Under the pieces are notes generated by a model. The model made no database searches and was not told the origin of the DNA. It worked only from the letters and a program-made list of their open reading frames with translations. This document shows, piece after piece, positions 33,106-39,456 of a stretch of 39,456 nucleotides of DNA. Position numbers and translations under genes: made by a program. The stretch is from Hyphomicrobiales bacterium (lineage in GTDB: Bacteria > Pseudomonadota > Alphaproteobacteria > Rhizobiales > Rhizobiaceae). The stretch's first letter is position 1; each line of letters begins with the position of its first letter. Location: positions 1-39,456 of the forward strand of contig UBJO01000056.1 of NCBI GenBank assembly GCA_900465665.1. Reading direction: 5' to 3'.

Positions 33106-33302
33106 TTTTCGGGGGGCTATAGAGCAGAGCTAACGATACTTTCGCTATGCTCGGATATGCCTAACAATTTTCTATATAATTGAAGCTGACATGTTAAATC
33201 AGCTTAAACGCGAACTTCGTATCTTCCCGTCAAGGTGAAATGCGGCTTTCCGCGCCACGGCGAGGACGGCAAAGTTGTACGAACCAGAATCCCGTGAGGC
33301 CC

Positions 33303-33800
33303 ATGTCTTTGCACCGCGATACGCTATTTGAGTGGTACATAGTGCTCTGTATTGGCGCGGTCGTCATCTTTCTACTTGCAGCAGATAGAAGCTATAACGA
33401 GAGCCGCAGGGGTGAATATACCGGGCGCCGTTTACGTAAAGTAGGATGGTATACCGCGCTTTTTGGAGCGGTCGATATATATAGAATTTTCTTCATTGAT
33501 GGCCCTTACACACTGCGACCATTTTTTCCACACATCGACGCATCAGGCATTCCAAACAATGAATGGTTGGAACTTGTAATCATATTGGCCGCAATTGCGG
33601 TCACAGCGGTAGTGATGCCGCTCGTCCTATTGAGCTGGGTGCTTGCGCCTGCTTGTATCGCATTTGTTTTGGGAACGCTTGTCGGTCGTTGGCTGTGGCT
33701 TCGCCGCAATCAGGGGACTGCGAAACTTGGTGATGGCGACGCAGATGGCCCAAACCTTGCGCGCGGTTCTCCGAAGCGCCCCTTCGGACGGAAAAAATGA
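33303..33800 (+). CDS. Uncharacterised small membrane protein
   Basis: A 165-residue protein I do not recognise. Hydrophobic helices lie at about 11-28, 88-110 and 112-133, with a weaker one near 48-65; the C terminus is basic and rich in glycine and charged residues (RGSPKRPFGRKK). The ATG at 33303 follows GAGG and is preferred over the frame opening at 33240. The sequence is visibly richer in A and T than the neighbours (for example around 33475-33500), suggesting horizontal origin. It stands alone, just beyond the cox terminator and an AT-rich upstream region. Confidence 0.65.
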   Translation: MSLHRDTLFEWYIVLCIGAVVIFLLAADRSYNESRRGEYTGRRLRKVGWYTALFGAVDIYRIFFIDGPYTLRPFFPHIDASGIPNNEWLELVIILAAIAVTAVVMPLVLLSWVLAPACIAFVLGTLVGRWLWLRRNQGTAKLGDGDADGPNLARGSPKRPFGRKK

Positions 33801-33892
33801 GTCTCCGAAGACAAGACTTCCGTTGCCCCTAGAGGGCGGATGATGGGCTCCGGATACTGAGCTATCCACGGGGCATCCGCATACGACGTCGC

Positions 33893-34114
33893 CTACGCCA
33901 ACTCCTTCAGAATCAAAATCCGGTTCGCGGTCGCGAAAGCAATTACCCCGTCCTGCTCAAGTGCCCGCAACACAGCCTTGATCTCCCCCGGCGTATATCC
34001 ATCAACGCCCAGCCGTTCGATGACATCCAGCAGGTTGATCGTCACGTCAGGCTTGGCCTTGAGCGCGCGCAGCCTTCCGATCAAGGCGTTTTCGGTATCG
34101 TCAAATCGGCTCAT
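33893..34114 (-). CDS. Small winged-helix-like protein downstream of AraC gene
   Basis: A 73-residue soluble protein of unknown family. Its helix content and the end DGYTPGEIKAVLRALEQDGVIAFATANRILI look like a helix-turn-helix followed by a wing, so DNA binding is possible. The ATG at 34114 follows GAGG at a slightly long spacing. It starts 9 bases after the AraC-type gene stop on the same strand, so the two are probably cotranscribed. It could be an accessory regulator. I am fairly sure it is a gene and unsure of its role. Confidence 0.6.
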   Translation of the reverse strand: MSRFDDTENALIGRLRALKAKPDVTINLLDVIERLGVDGYTPGEIKAVLRALEQDGVIAFATANRILILKELA

Positions 34115-34123
34115 CGGAGTACC

Positions 34124-35065
34124 TCAGCTGCCAACCGGCGCCACGGCACCATTCCGCTTCTCGCGAAAATGGCTCGGCGAAGCACCGATCACGCGCTTGA
34201 ACGCGCGGCTGAAGGACGCCTCCGAATCGTAACCCAGCCGTTCGGCGACGGTTGCCACCCGCTGCCCCTCGCGTAGCCACTCATGGGCCTGGTGCATGCG
34301 CATCCGCGCCACGTAGCGCGCCGGCGTTTCGCCGACGACGTTGACGAAGCGCTGGGCAAAACCCGAGCGCGAGGCGCCCATGTGGCGCGCCAGTTCGTTC
34401 ACGCTCCAGTCGTGCGCGGGATCGAGGTGGATCGCCGCCAGCACCCGCCCGACCTCCGGGTTGCGCACGGCGGCAAGCCAGCCGCTGGCATCGCCGCAGC
34501 CATGCTCCACCCATGTCCGGATGATCGTCGCCGTCAGCACGTCGGCAAGGCGCGAGAGGATGCCGCCGGCGCCCACCCGGTTCATCTCGACCTCCCGCAT
34601 CATGGCGTCGAGCAGTGGCGGGATCGTCGGCTCGCTCTTGGCGAGATCGCTGGTGCGCATCACATCGGGCATCAGGTTGAGTAGCGGATGCCGCTTGTCG
34701 ACATTGAAGCGCATGACAGCGAAAAAGATGAGGTTGTTGCTGTCGGTGCATGGACATTGCAGGTCCACGATGCCATCGCAGAGCGGCTTGCGCGGCAGGC
34801 AGTCGACTGGGGTCGGCGGAATGCCCGGCTCGCTCGCCAGCACATGCGCGTCGCCGCGCGGCAGGAGCACGGCGTCGCCGGGGCGCATCTCGGTCCACTC
34901 GCCATTGGGTGCCTGCAGATAGGCGCTGCCCGCCGCCAGGAAGTGAAATCGCGCTTCCGCCTGTGCGGGATAGGCCGTGGCCCAGGGTGCTGATGGCTGG
35001 CAGCGACCATATTCGACGCCATCGAGCCGCAGCCCACGCAGCATCTCGGTCAATGGATCGGTCAT
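34124..35065 (-). CDS. AraC-family transcriptional regulator (cupin type)
   Basis: A 313-residue regulator with an N-terminal cupin ligand-binding domain (about 25-170; RPGDAVLLPRGDAHVL) and a C-terminal double helix-turn-helix AraC domain (about 205-305; ELARHMGASRSGFAQRF and VAERLGYDSEASFSRAFKRV). A CPC-containing segment at about 104-106 is unusual. The ATG at 35065 is preceded by GGAGG with good spacing, better than ATG 35098. It is divergent from an MFS exporter gene with 107 bases between, the usual arrangement for a local activator. Confidence 0.9.
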   Translation of the reverse strand: MTDPLTEMLRGLRLDGVEYGRCQPSAPWATAYPAQAEARFHFLAAGSAYLQAPNGEWTEMRPGDAVLLPRGDAHVLASEPGIPPTPVDCLPRKPLCDGIVDLQCPCTDSNNLIFFAVMRFNVDKRHPLLNLMPDVMRTSDLAKSEPTIPPLLDAMMREVEMNRVGAGGILSRLADVLTATIIRTWVEHGCGDASGWLAAVRNPEVGRVLAAIHLDPAHDWSVNELARHMGASRSGFAQRFVNVVGETPARYVARMRMHQAHEWLREGQRVATVAERLGYDSEASFSRAFKRVIGASPSHFREKRNGAVAPVGS

Positions 35066-35172
35066 CATGGCCTCCGGCAGGTTTGGACGAATTGTCATGC
35101 TTTATAGCTTTTCCAGCATGGAAACGCCAGATGCTTGAGCGTAGCGTCGCCGCAGAATTTACGGAGATGCAT
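35066..35172. promoter_or_regulatory. Divergent promoter region, AraC regulator and MFS exporter
   Basis: The 107 bases between the two divergent starts must hold both promoters and probable AraC-protein sites. A short inverted pair CATGC...GCATG spans 35095-35115. No well-formed consensus boxes were assigned. Confidence 0.4.
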
Positions 35173-36375
35173 ATGAACATTCACTCGGAGATCAACCATC
35201 CAGCCGTGAAGGGCGAGACACCTGCCGCATGGGCAGGCGTTGTTTCGCTGTCGCTTGGTGTATTTGGGCTCGTTACGGCGGAATTTCTACCCGCGAGCCT
35301 GCTGACGCCGATGTCGCATGACCTCGGCGTCAGCCTCGGCGCGGCCGGTCAATCGGTGACGGCGACCGCCGTGGTCGGCGCGCTGGCGGGGCCGGGTGTC
35401 GTGCTCGGCACGGCCCGCTTCGATCGCCGCTACACGCTGCTGGCGCTCACAAGCCTGCTCATCATATCGAGCCTGATCGCCGCAACGGCAAACGGGCTGG
35501 TGACCCTGCTCTTGTCGCGCGCGCTGCTCGGTGTCGGGCTTGGCGGCTTCTGGGCGATGTCGCTGGCGCTCGCCATGCGCCTCGTGCCGGAGCGGCTGAT
35601 GCCGCGCGCCATGGCGATCGTCATGACCGGCGTGTCGGCGGCAACGGTCTGTGCCGCACCTGTCGGCGCCTGGGTCGGCGAGGCGTTCGGCTGGCGTGCG
35701 GCCTTCTGGATCGCCTCTGTGCTTGGCGTCGTCGCCTTTCTCGTCCAGGCGTTCACGCTTCCGGCCATGCCGCCGACAAGTTCGGGCGGCCTCGGCACGA
35801 TGGCCCAGGTCTTGCGCCGTCCGGCCATCCGGCTCGGCCTCGTCACCATCCTCTTCGTCGTCTCCGGCCATTTCGCGGGCTTCACCTTCATCCGCCCGTT
35901 CCTTGAAACGGTGCCGCATTTCGGCGTCGAGGCGATTTCCGGCATCCTTCTCGCCTTCGGCATTGGCGGCTTTATCGGCAATATCGCCGGCGGCCTGATC
36001 GCCGAGCGCAACACGACCCTTGCCATGACGCTTGCCGCCTCAGGAATTGCCGTCACCGCCTTCCTGCTTGCTTTCGCAGGTGAAGCGCCGGCGCTTGCCG
36101 CCGTTGCGACAGCCCTGTGGGGCTTTGCTTTCGGCGCGTTGCCCGTCAGCGTTCAGAGCTTCATCACCGAGGCTGCCGCCGACGAAGCCGAGAGCGCCGG
36201 CGCCCTCATGCTGACGACGTTCCAGGTCGCGATTTCGAGCGGCGCCGTGCTTGGCGGGCTGATCGTGGATGCTCAGGGTGCCGCTGGCGTCTTTACCTTC
36301 GCCGGCATAGCGGCCCTGCTTGGCGCCACCCTGGTTGGCGTCGCCAGCCGCCGCAGGATGGTCGCCGCTGGGTGA
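35173..36375 (+). CDS. MFS efflux transporter (DHA1 family)
   Basis: A 400-residue inner-membrane major facilitator with 12 predicted helices. The N-terminal half has the family look of YdhP/NepI/AraJ-type drug:H+ antiporters, including GTARFDRRYTLLA in the loop after helix 2, and the GPGVVLG motif. The start ATG at 35173 follows GGAG at 6 bases; the long frame opening at 34750 lies over the AraC gene and is not real. Substrates in this family include purine nucleosides, sugars and drugs. It is divergent from the AraC regulator and followed by a strong hairpin. Confidence 0.9.
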   Translation: MNIHSEINHPAVKGETPAAWAGVVSLSLGVFGLVTAEFLPASLLTPMSHDLGVSLGAAGQSVTATAVVGALAGPGVVLGTARFDRRYTLLALTSLLIISSLIAATANGLVTLLLSRALLGVGLGGFWAMSLALAMRLVPERLMPRAMAIVMTGVSAATVCAAPVGAWVGEAFGWRAAFWIASVLGVVAFLVQAFTLPAMPPTSSGGLGTMAQVLRRPAIRLGLVTILFVVSGHFAGFTFIRPFLETVPHFGVEAISGILLAFGIGGFIGNIAGGLIAERNTTLAMTLAASGIAVTAFLLAFAGEAPALAAVATALWGFAFGALPVSVQSFITEAAADEAESAGALMLTTFQVAISSGAVLGGLIVDAQGAAGVFTFAGIAALLGATLVGVASRRRMVAAG

Positions 36376-36404
36376 TGATGGCGATTGACCGCCTGATCTT
36401 GCCT

Positions 36405-36437
36405 AAGACCCGCGCGGCGATGAACCGCGCGGGTCTT
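36405..36437. terminator. Hairpin between convergent MFS and kinase genes
   Basis: AAGACCCGCGCGG (36405-36417) and CCGCGCGGGTCTT (36425-36437) form a perfect 13-base stem with a 7-base loop. A T-rich stretch (TCAGTTTATCTTC) follows on the plus strand. It sits between the convergent MFS and kinase genes, serving as the likely terminator for the MFS gene and perhaps both. Confidence 0.75.
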
Positions 36438-36454
36438 TCAGTTTATCTTCGCCC

Positions 36455-37096
36455 TTACCGCGCTTCCGCGATCCGCTCGAACGCCGACGGCCGGGGAATC
36501 CCGAGATCGAGTGTCTGCCGGATAATCTCCGCGCACTCCAGCGGCGTCAGCAGCGACGTGTCCACTTCCAGATCGTAGATGCCCGGCTGGTGCACATGGT
36601 CCTGCCAGCGCTGCACTGAATCGGGGATCGGGTCTTCGGCGCTTGCCTGGTCGTAGAGCCCCTCGCGGCCCGGCATGCGGATCTCGCGGCGGCGCATGAT
36701 CGTGTCGAGCGGGCAGTGCACGCCGACGAAGAGCACCGGAAAACCTTCCAGCCTGCGGGCGCAGTCGGTCAGGATGCCGAGCGGTTGCGAGTAGAAATCG
36801 TGGTGCCCGAGATCGGCGACGACGTTGAGGCCGAGGCCGACATGGATGGCGATGGTCTCGTAGAGTGCGGCGTAGAAGAACGGCACCATCTCCTCAAGAT
36901 CGGGCCGCTCGCCACCGGGACGCAGGCCGATGCCCGGCAGATAGCGCTCCGGCGTCATGCCGTTATAGGCATCGACGCCGAGGTTCATCCACGGGCCGTC
37001 GAACTCGTCCTGGATCGCCTTGGCGATCGATGATTTTCCGCTGCGCGGTGCGCCGTTCAGAATGACGATCTGAGCGGCTGGGGTTTCCTCGGACAT
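36455..37096 (-). CDS. Chloramphenicol-phosphotransferase-like P-loop kinase
   Basis: A 213-residue protein of the CPT family. It has Walker A GAPRSGKS (15-22), then GVDAYN with Asp42 matching the catalytic aspartate of Streptomyces chloramphenicol 3-O-phosphotransferase, and VLFVGVHCPLDTIMRRREI plus YDLEVDTSLLTPLECA, close to the family's C-terminal layout. It is longer than the 178-residue Streptomyces enzyme because of a middle insertion. The substrate need not be chloramphenicol; many homologues are uncharacterised small-molecule kinases. The ATG follows a weak AAGAAG. It is convergent with the MFS gene. Confidence 0.8.
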   Translation of the reverse strand: MSEETPAAQIVILNGAPRSGKSSIAKAIQDEFDGPWMNLGVDAYNGMTPERYLPGIGLRPGGERPDLEEMVPFFYAALYETIAIHVGLGLNVVADLGHHDFYSQPLGILTDCARRLEGFPVLFVGVHCPLDTIMRRREIRMPGREGLYDQASAEDPIPDSVQRWQDHVHQPGIYDLEVDTSLLTPLECAEIIRQTLDLGIPRPSAFERIAEAR

Positions 37097-37188
37097 GTGT
37101 TTTCTTCTTTTGTTTGGCGCGAATCAGTGAGGCGAAATCGCGCAGGCATTTCACTTCGCATTTCGATTAGATTATGGGTGACTTTAAG

Positions 37189-37203
37189 GCGGTGACTCAC
37201 CGC
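37189..37203. promoter_or_regulatory. Perfect palindrome before the DUF983 gene
   Basis: GCGGTGACTCACCGC is a 15-base palindrome (7-base arms, 1-base centre) immediately before the AGGGGAGG ribosome-binding site of the DUF983 gene. It could be an operator or leader hairpin controlling the gene group that follows. No consensus was recognised. Confidence 0.4.
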
Positions 37204-37217
37204 AAGGGGAGGATAGC

Positions 37218-37601
37218 ATGAACGAGGACAGCGCGCATTTCCCGCCTGTGGATCCTTTGAAAACAGGTCTGCGCGGCTGCTGCCCGCGCTGCGGCAATGG
37301 CAAACTTTTCAATGGTTTGCTGGGCCTGAAGCCGCGCTGCGCCGCCTGCGGTCTCGATTATGCCTTTGCCGACGCCGGCGATGGCCCGGCCGTCTTCGTC
37401 ATCCTGATCGTCGGCTTCATCGTCATCGGCTCGGTGTTGTGGCTGGAAGTGAACTATTCGCCGCCGATCTGGCTGCACATCCTGCTCTTCGCGCCGCTGA
37501 CGATCATCCTCTCGCTGCTCGCGCTGCGTTGGATGAAGGGCATCCTCATCGCCATGCAGTATCGCCACAATGCCCGTGAAGGACGTCTCTCCCGTGATTG
37601 A
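37218..37601 (+). CDS. DUF983 membrane protein with zinc ribbon
   Basis: A 127-residue protein with a zinc-ribbon-like pair of CxxC motifs (Cys22/Cys25 and Cys41/Cys44) and two transmembrane helices (about 57-77 and 85-107). DUF983 genes commonly follow coxC in alphaproteobacterial oxidase clusters, so a role in oxidase assembly or metal handling is inferred; no function is established. ATG 37218 follows GGGGAGG. The gene overlaps the SURF1 gene start. Here it is separated from coxC by about 4.2 kb of unrelated genes. Confidence 0.9.
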   Translation: MNEDSAHFPPVDPLKTGLRGCCPRCGNGKLFNGLLGLKPRCAACGLDYAFADAGDGPAVFVILIVGFIVIGSVLWLEVNYSPPIWLHILLFAPLTIILSLLALRWMKGILIAMQYRHNAREGRLSRD

Positions 37602-38349
37602 TGCCACAGCCGCAGCCCCCCGCCGCACGCGATCCGTTCTGACCGCCATCGCGGTCCTCGTAGCACTCGCCATCCTGATCGTGCTCGGCACCTGGCAGGT
37701 CGAGCGGCTGCACTGGAAGGAAGGCCTGCTCGCCGATATCACCACGCGCCTCGCGGCCCCCGTAGTCCCCTTGTCCGATATCGAGGCCATGGCTGCCAAG
37801 GGCGAGGATATCGAATACCGACGCGTCACCGCGACAGGCGTCTACGATAACAGCCGCGAGCGCCACTTCTTCGCCACCTGGCGCGGCCAGACCGGCTTTC
37901 ATGTCTATACGCCGCTGCAGCTCGCAGACGGCCGCTTCCTCTTCGTCAATCGCGGCTTCGTGCCCTATGACAACAAGGAACCGGAAATGCGCATGCAGGG
38001 CCAGCTGACTGGCGAGCAGACCGTCAACGGTCTCGCCCGTGGCAAACTCCCCGGCAAGCCCTCCTGGGTCGTGCCTGACAACGACGTCGCCAAGAACATC
38101 TTCTACTGGAAGGACCTCGACGTCATGGCCTCGAGCACCGGGCTCGAAAAGGCTTCTGTCGTGCCCTTCTTCGTCGATGCCGACGACACGCCGAATCCCA
38201 AGGGCATGCCGATCGGCGGCGTCACCGAGGTCGACCTGCCCAACAACCACCTGCAATACGCCTTCACCTGGTATGGTCTCGCCGCCACGCTGGTCGTGAT
38301 CGTCGTCGTCGCGCGCTTGCGCAAGCGCGGCAATCCGCCGGCGCAATAG
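37594..38349 (+). CDS. SURF1 family cytochrome oxidase assembly protein
   Basis: A 251-residue inner-membrane SURF1 homologue, which helps insert heme a into subunit I. It has one N-terminal helix (about 15-33) followed by the signature LGTWQVERLHWKEGLL, a periplasmic domain, and a C-terminal helix with HLQYAFTWYGLAATL. The GTG at 37594 follows AAGGA and overlaps the DUF983 stop by 8 bases; the ATG at 37570 would overlap by 32 bases and lacks a ribosome-binding site, but cannot be excluded. It forms an operon with the DUF983 gene. Confidence 0.93.
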   Translation: MIDATAAAPRRTRSVLTAIAVLVALAILIVLGTWQVERLHWKEGLLADITTRLAAPVVPLSDIEAMAAKGEDIEYRRVTATGVYDNSRERHFFATWRGQTGFHVYTPLQLADGRFLFVNRGFVPYDNKEPEMRMQGQLTGEQTVNGLARGKLPGKPSWVVPDNDVAKNIFYWKDLDVMASSTGLEKASVVPFFVDADDTPNPKGMPIGGVTEVDLPNNHLQYAFTWYGLAATLVVIVVVARLRKRGNPPAQ

Positions 38350-38411
38350 TATCGCTTCAATTCGTGCCTATATTGGGCTAGAGACGCGTATCTGCATAAA
38401 CCGGAAAAGAC

Positions 38412-39413
38412 ATGAATATTGCGGCGAAACCTCCACTGACGATCAGGCTCTGCGGGCCGCGCGGCTTCTGCGCCGGCGTTGATAGGGCGATCCAGATCGT
38501 CGTTCTGGCGCTGAAATCCTATGGCGCGCCCGTCTATGTCAGGCACGAGATCGTGCATAACCGCTATGTCGTCGAAGGTCTGGAAGCCAAGGGCGCCGTC
38601 TTCGTCGAGGAGCTGAACGAGATCCCGGAAGAGCATCGCGCCCAGCCGGTGGTCTTCTCCGCCCATGGCGTGCCGAAATCGGTGCCCGAGGATGCGACCA
38701 CGCGCAACCTCTTCTATCTCGACGCCACATGCCCGCTGGTCTCCAAGGTCCACAAGCAGGCCATGCGCCACAACAAGCTCGGCCGCCACGTCGTCTTGAT
38801 CGGCCATGCCGGCCACCCGGAGGTGATCGGCACCATGGGCCAGCTCCCTGAAGGCGCGGTGTCGCTGGTCGAAACGATCGCCGACGTCGATCTCTACGAG
38901 CCCGTCGACCCCGACAATCTCGGCTATGTTACGCAGACGACGCTCTCGGTCGACGACACCGCCGGCGTCATCGCCCGCCTGCAGGAGCGCTTCCCGAACC
39001 TGACGGCACCCTCGGCCGATTCGATCTGCTACGCCACGACCAACCGCCAGGAAGTCGTCAAGCAGGCGGCACCCGGCTGCGATCTCTTCATCATCGTCGG
39101 CGCGCCCAATTCGTCCAACTCCAAGCGCCTCGTCGAAGTGGCGCTGAGGGCAGGGGCGAAGAAATCGATCCTAGTGCAGCGCGCCTCCGAGCTCGATTGG
39201 GACGATATCGGCCCCGTCGGCACGCTCGGCCTCTCCGCCGGCGCCTCTGCCCCCGAGGTCATCGTCAACGAGATCATCGAGGCTTTTCGCGCCCGGTTCG
39301 ACGCCCGCGTCGAGCTTGCCGAGACCGTTCAGGAAAACGAGCACTTCCTCGTCAACCGCGAACTGCGCGACATCGAGCTGACGACGGCGGATATGGCGTT
39401 CGTGAACGGGTAA
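38412..39413 (+). CDS. ispH: 4-hydroxy-3-methylbut-2-enyl diphosphate reductase
   Basis: A 333-residue IspH (LytB), the iron-sulfur enzyme that makes IPP and DMAPP in the last step of the MEP pathway. The three cluster cysteines are in place: Cys20 (GPRGFCAGVDRAI), Cys107 (DATCPLVSKVH) and Cys206 (SICYATTNRQ). The active-site histidines occur in EIVHN and SAHGVP, and the TNRQ and GAPNSSNS segments are typical. ATG 38412 follows GGAAAAGA. It lies 62 bases after SURF1, as in other rhizobia. dxs, the first enzyme of the same pathway, is at the other end of this window. Confidence 0.98.
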   Translation: MNIAAKPPLTIRLCGPRGFCAGVDRAIQIVVLALKSYGAPVYVRHEIVHNRYVVEGLEAKGAVFVEELNEIPEEHRAQPVVFSAHGVPKSVPEDATTRNLFYLDATCPLVSKVHKQAMRHNKLGRHVVLIGHAGHPEVIGTMGQLPEGAVSLVETIADVDLYEPVDPDNLGYVTQTTLSVDDTAGVIARLQERFPNLTAPSADSICYATTNRQEVVKQAAPGCDLFIIVGAPNSSNSKRLVEVALRAGAKKSILVQRASELDWDDIGPVGTLGLSAGASAPEVIVNEIIEAFRARFDARVELAETVQENEHFLVNRELRDIELTTADMAFVNG

Positions 39414-39456
39414 TTGGTGGTCGGAGGGTGGGGCCACCCCCCCTCTGTCCTGCCGG

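Noticed and set aside
34750..35172. N-terminal extension of the MFS transporter.
   Set aside because: It overlaps the AraC regulator in antisense, has no transporter features, and the ATG at 35173 has a proper ribosome-binding site.
39426..39439. GGGTGG/CCACCC inverted repeat after ispH.
   Set aside because: A 6-base stem with a 2-base loop and no T-tract, in a C-run at the window edge; insufficient as a terminator.

Overview
The window is an alphaproteobacterial chromosome segment, almost certainly from the family Rhizobiaceae (Rhizobium or a close relative). It is GC-rich, and several proteins match what I recall of Rhizobium versions: a 638-residue Dxs, a bioMNY biotin transporter, a DUF1344 periplasmic protein, IalB, and a coxBA-ctaB-coxF-ctaG-coxC cluster followed by DUF983, SURF1 and ispH. 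It also carries two palindromic intergenic repeats of the kind scattered through rhizobial genomes. No rRNA, tRNA, CRISPR array, insertion sequence or phage gene was found.

Layout. (1) 89-5717: dxs and xseB, usually close neighbours, are separated by about 3.5 kb of accessory genes: a pirin, an orphan HVO_A0114-type DNA-binding protein, a HepT/MntA HEPN-MNT toxin-antitoxin pair, a short-chain dehydrogenase and a palindromic repeat. (2) 5720-10963: a histone-deacetylase-like amidohydrolase coupled to xseB, a hot-dog thioesterase preceded by a second palindromic repeat, the bioM-bioN-bioY biotin uptake operon, a YcaQ/AlkX-type DNA glycosylase, and a KTSC-domain gene preceded by a coupled 16-codon ORF. 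(3) 11014-20602: ribB with a degenerate GTP cyclohydrolase II half, aroC, a large CHASE-PAS-PAS-GGDEF-EAL protein, DUF1344, a histidine phosphatase, fabI, a DnaJ-like chaperone and a lipoprotein. (4) 20711-27393: pdxH, a NodB-type deacetylase, a DacA-like carboxypeptidase fused to a SPOR domain, a MazG-like protein, an unknown protein, tldD and ialB. (5) 27730-39413: the aa3 cytochrome c oxidase cluster, interrupted after coxC by a strong terminator and about 4.1 kb of cargo (membrane protein, small wHTH-like protein, AraC regulator, divergent MFS exporter, chloramphenicol-phosphotransferase-like kinase), then DUF983, SURF1 and ispH.

How the genes work together. The cox genes encode subunits I, II and III, the heme O synthase, the CuB chaperone and SURF1, which together build one aa3 oxidase. 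dxs and ispH are the first and last enzymes of the MEP isoprenoid pathway and lie near opposite ends. bioMNY is a self-contained biotin importer. The AraC/MFS/kinase group looks like a small xenobiotic-response cassette, which is an inference from context.

Most of the window is conserved housekeeping sequence. The best candidates for new biology are the two accessory insertions (2141-5465 and 33106-37160), the coupled 16-codon ORF before the KTSC gene, and several perfect palindromes placed in leaders of fabI, coxB and the DUF983 gene and between coxA and ctaB. No wholly new system could be demonstrated from sequence alone.
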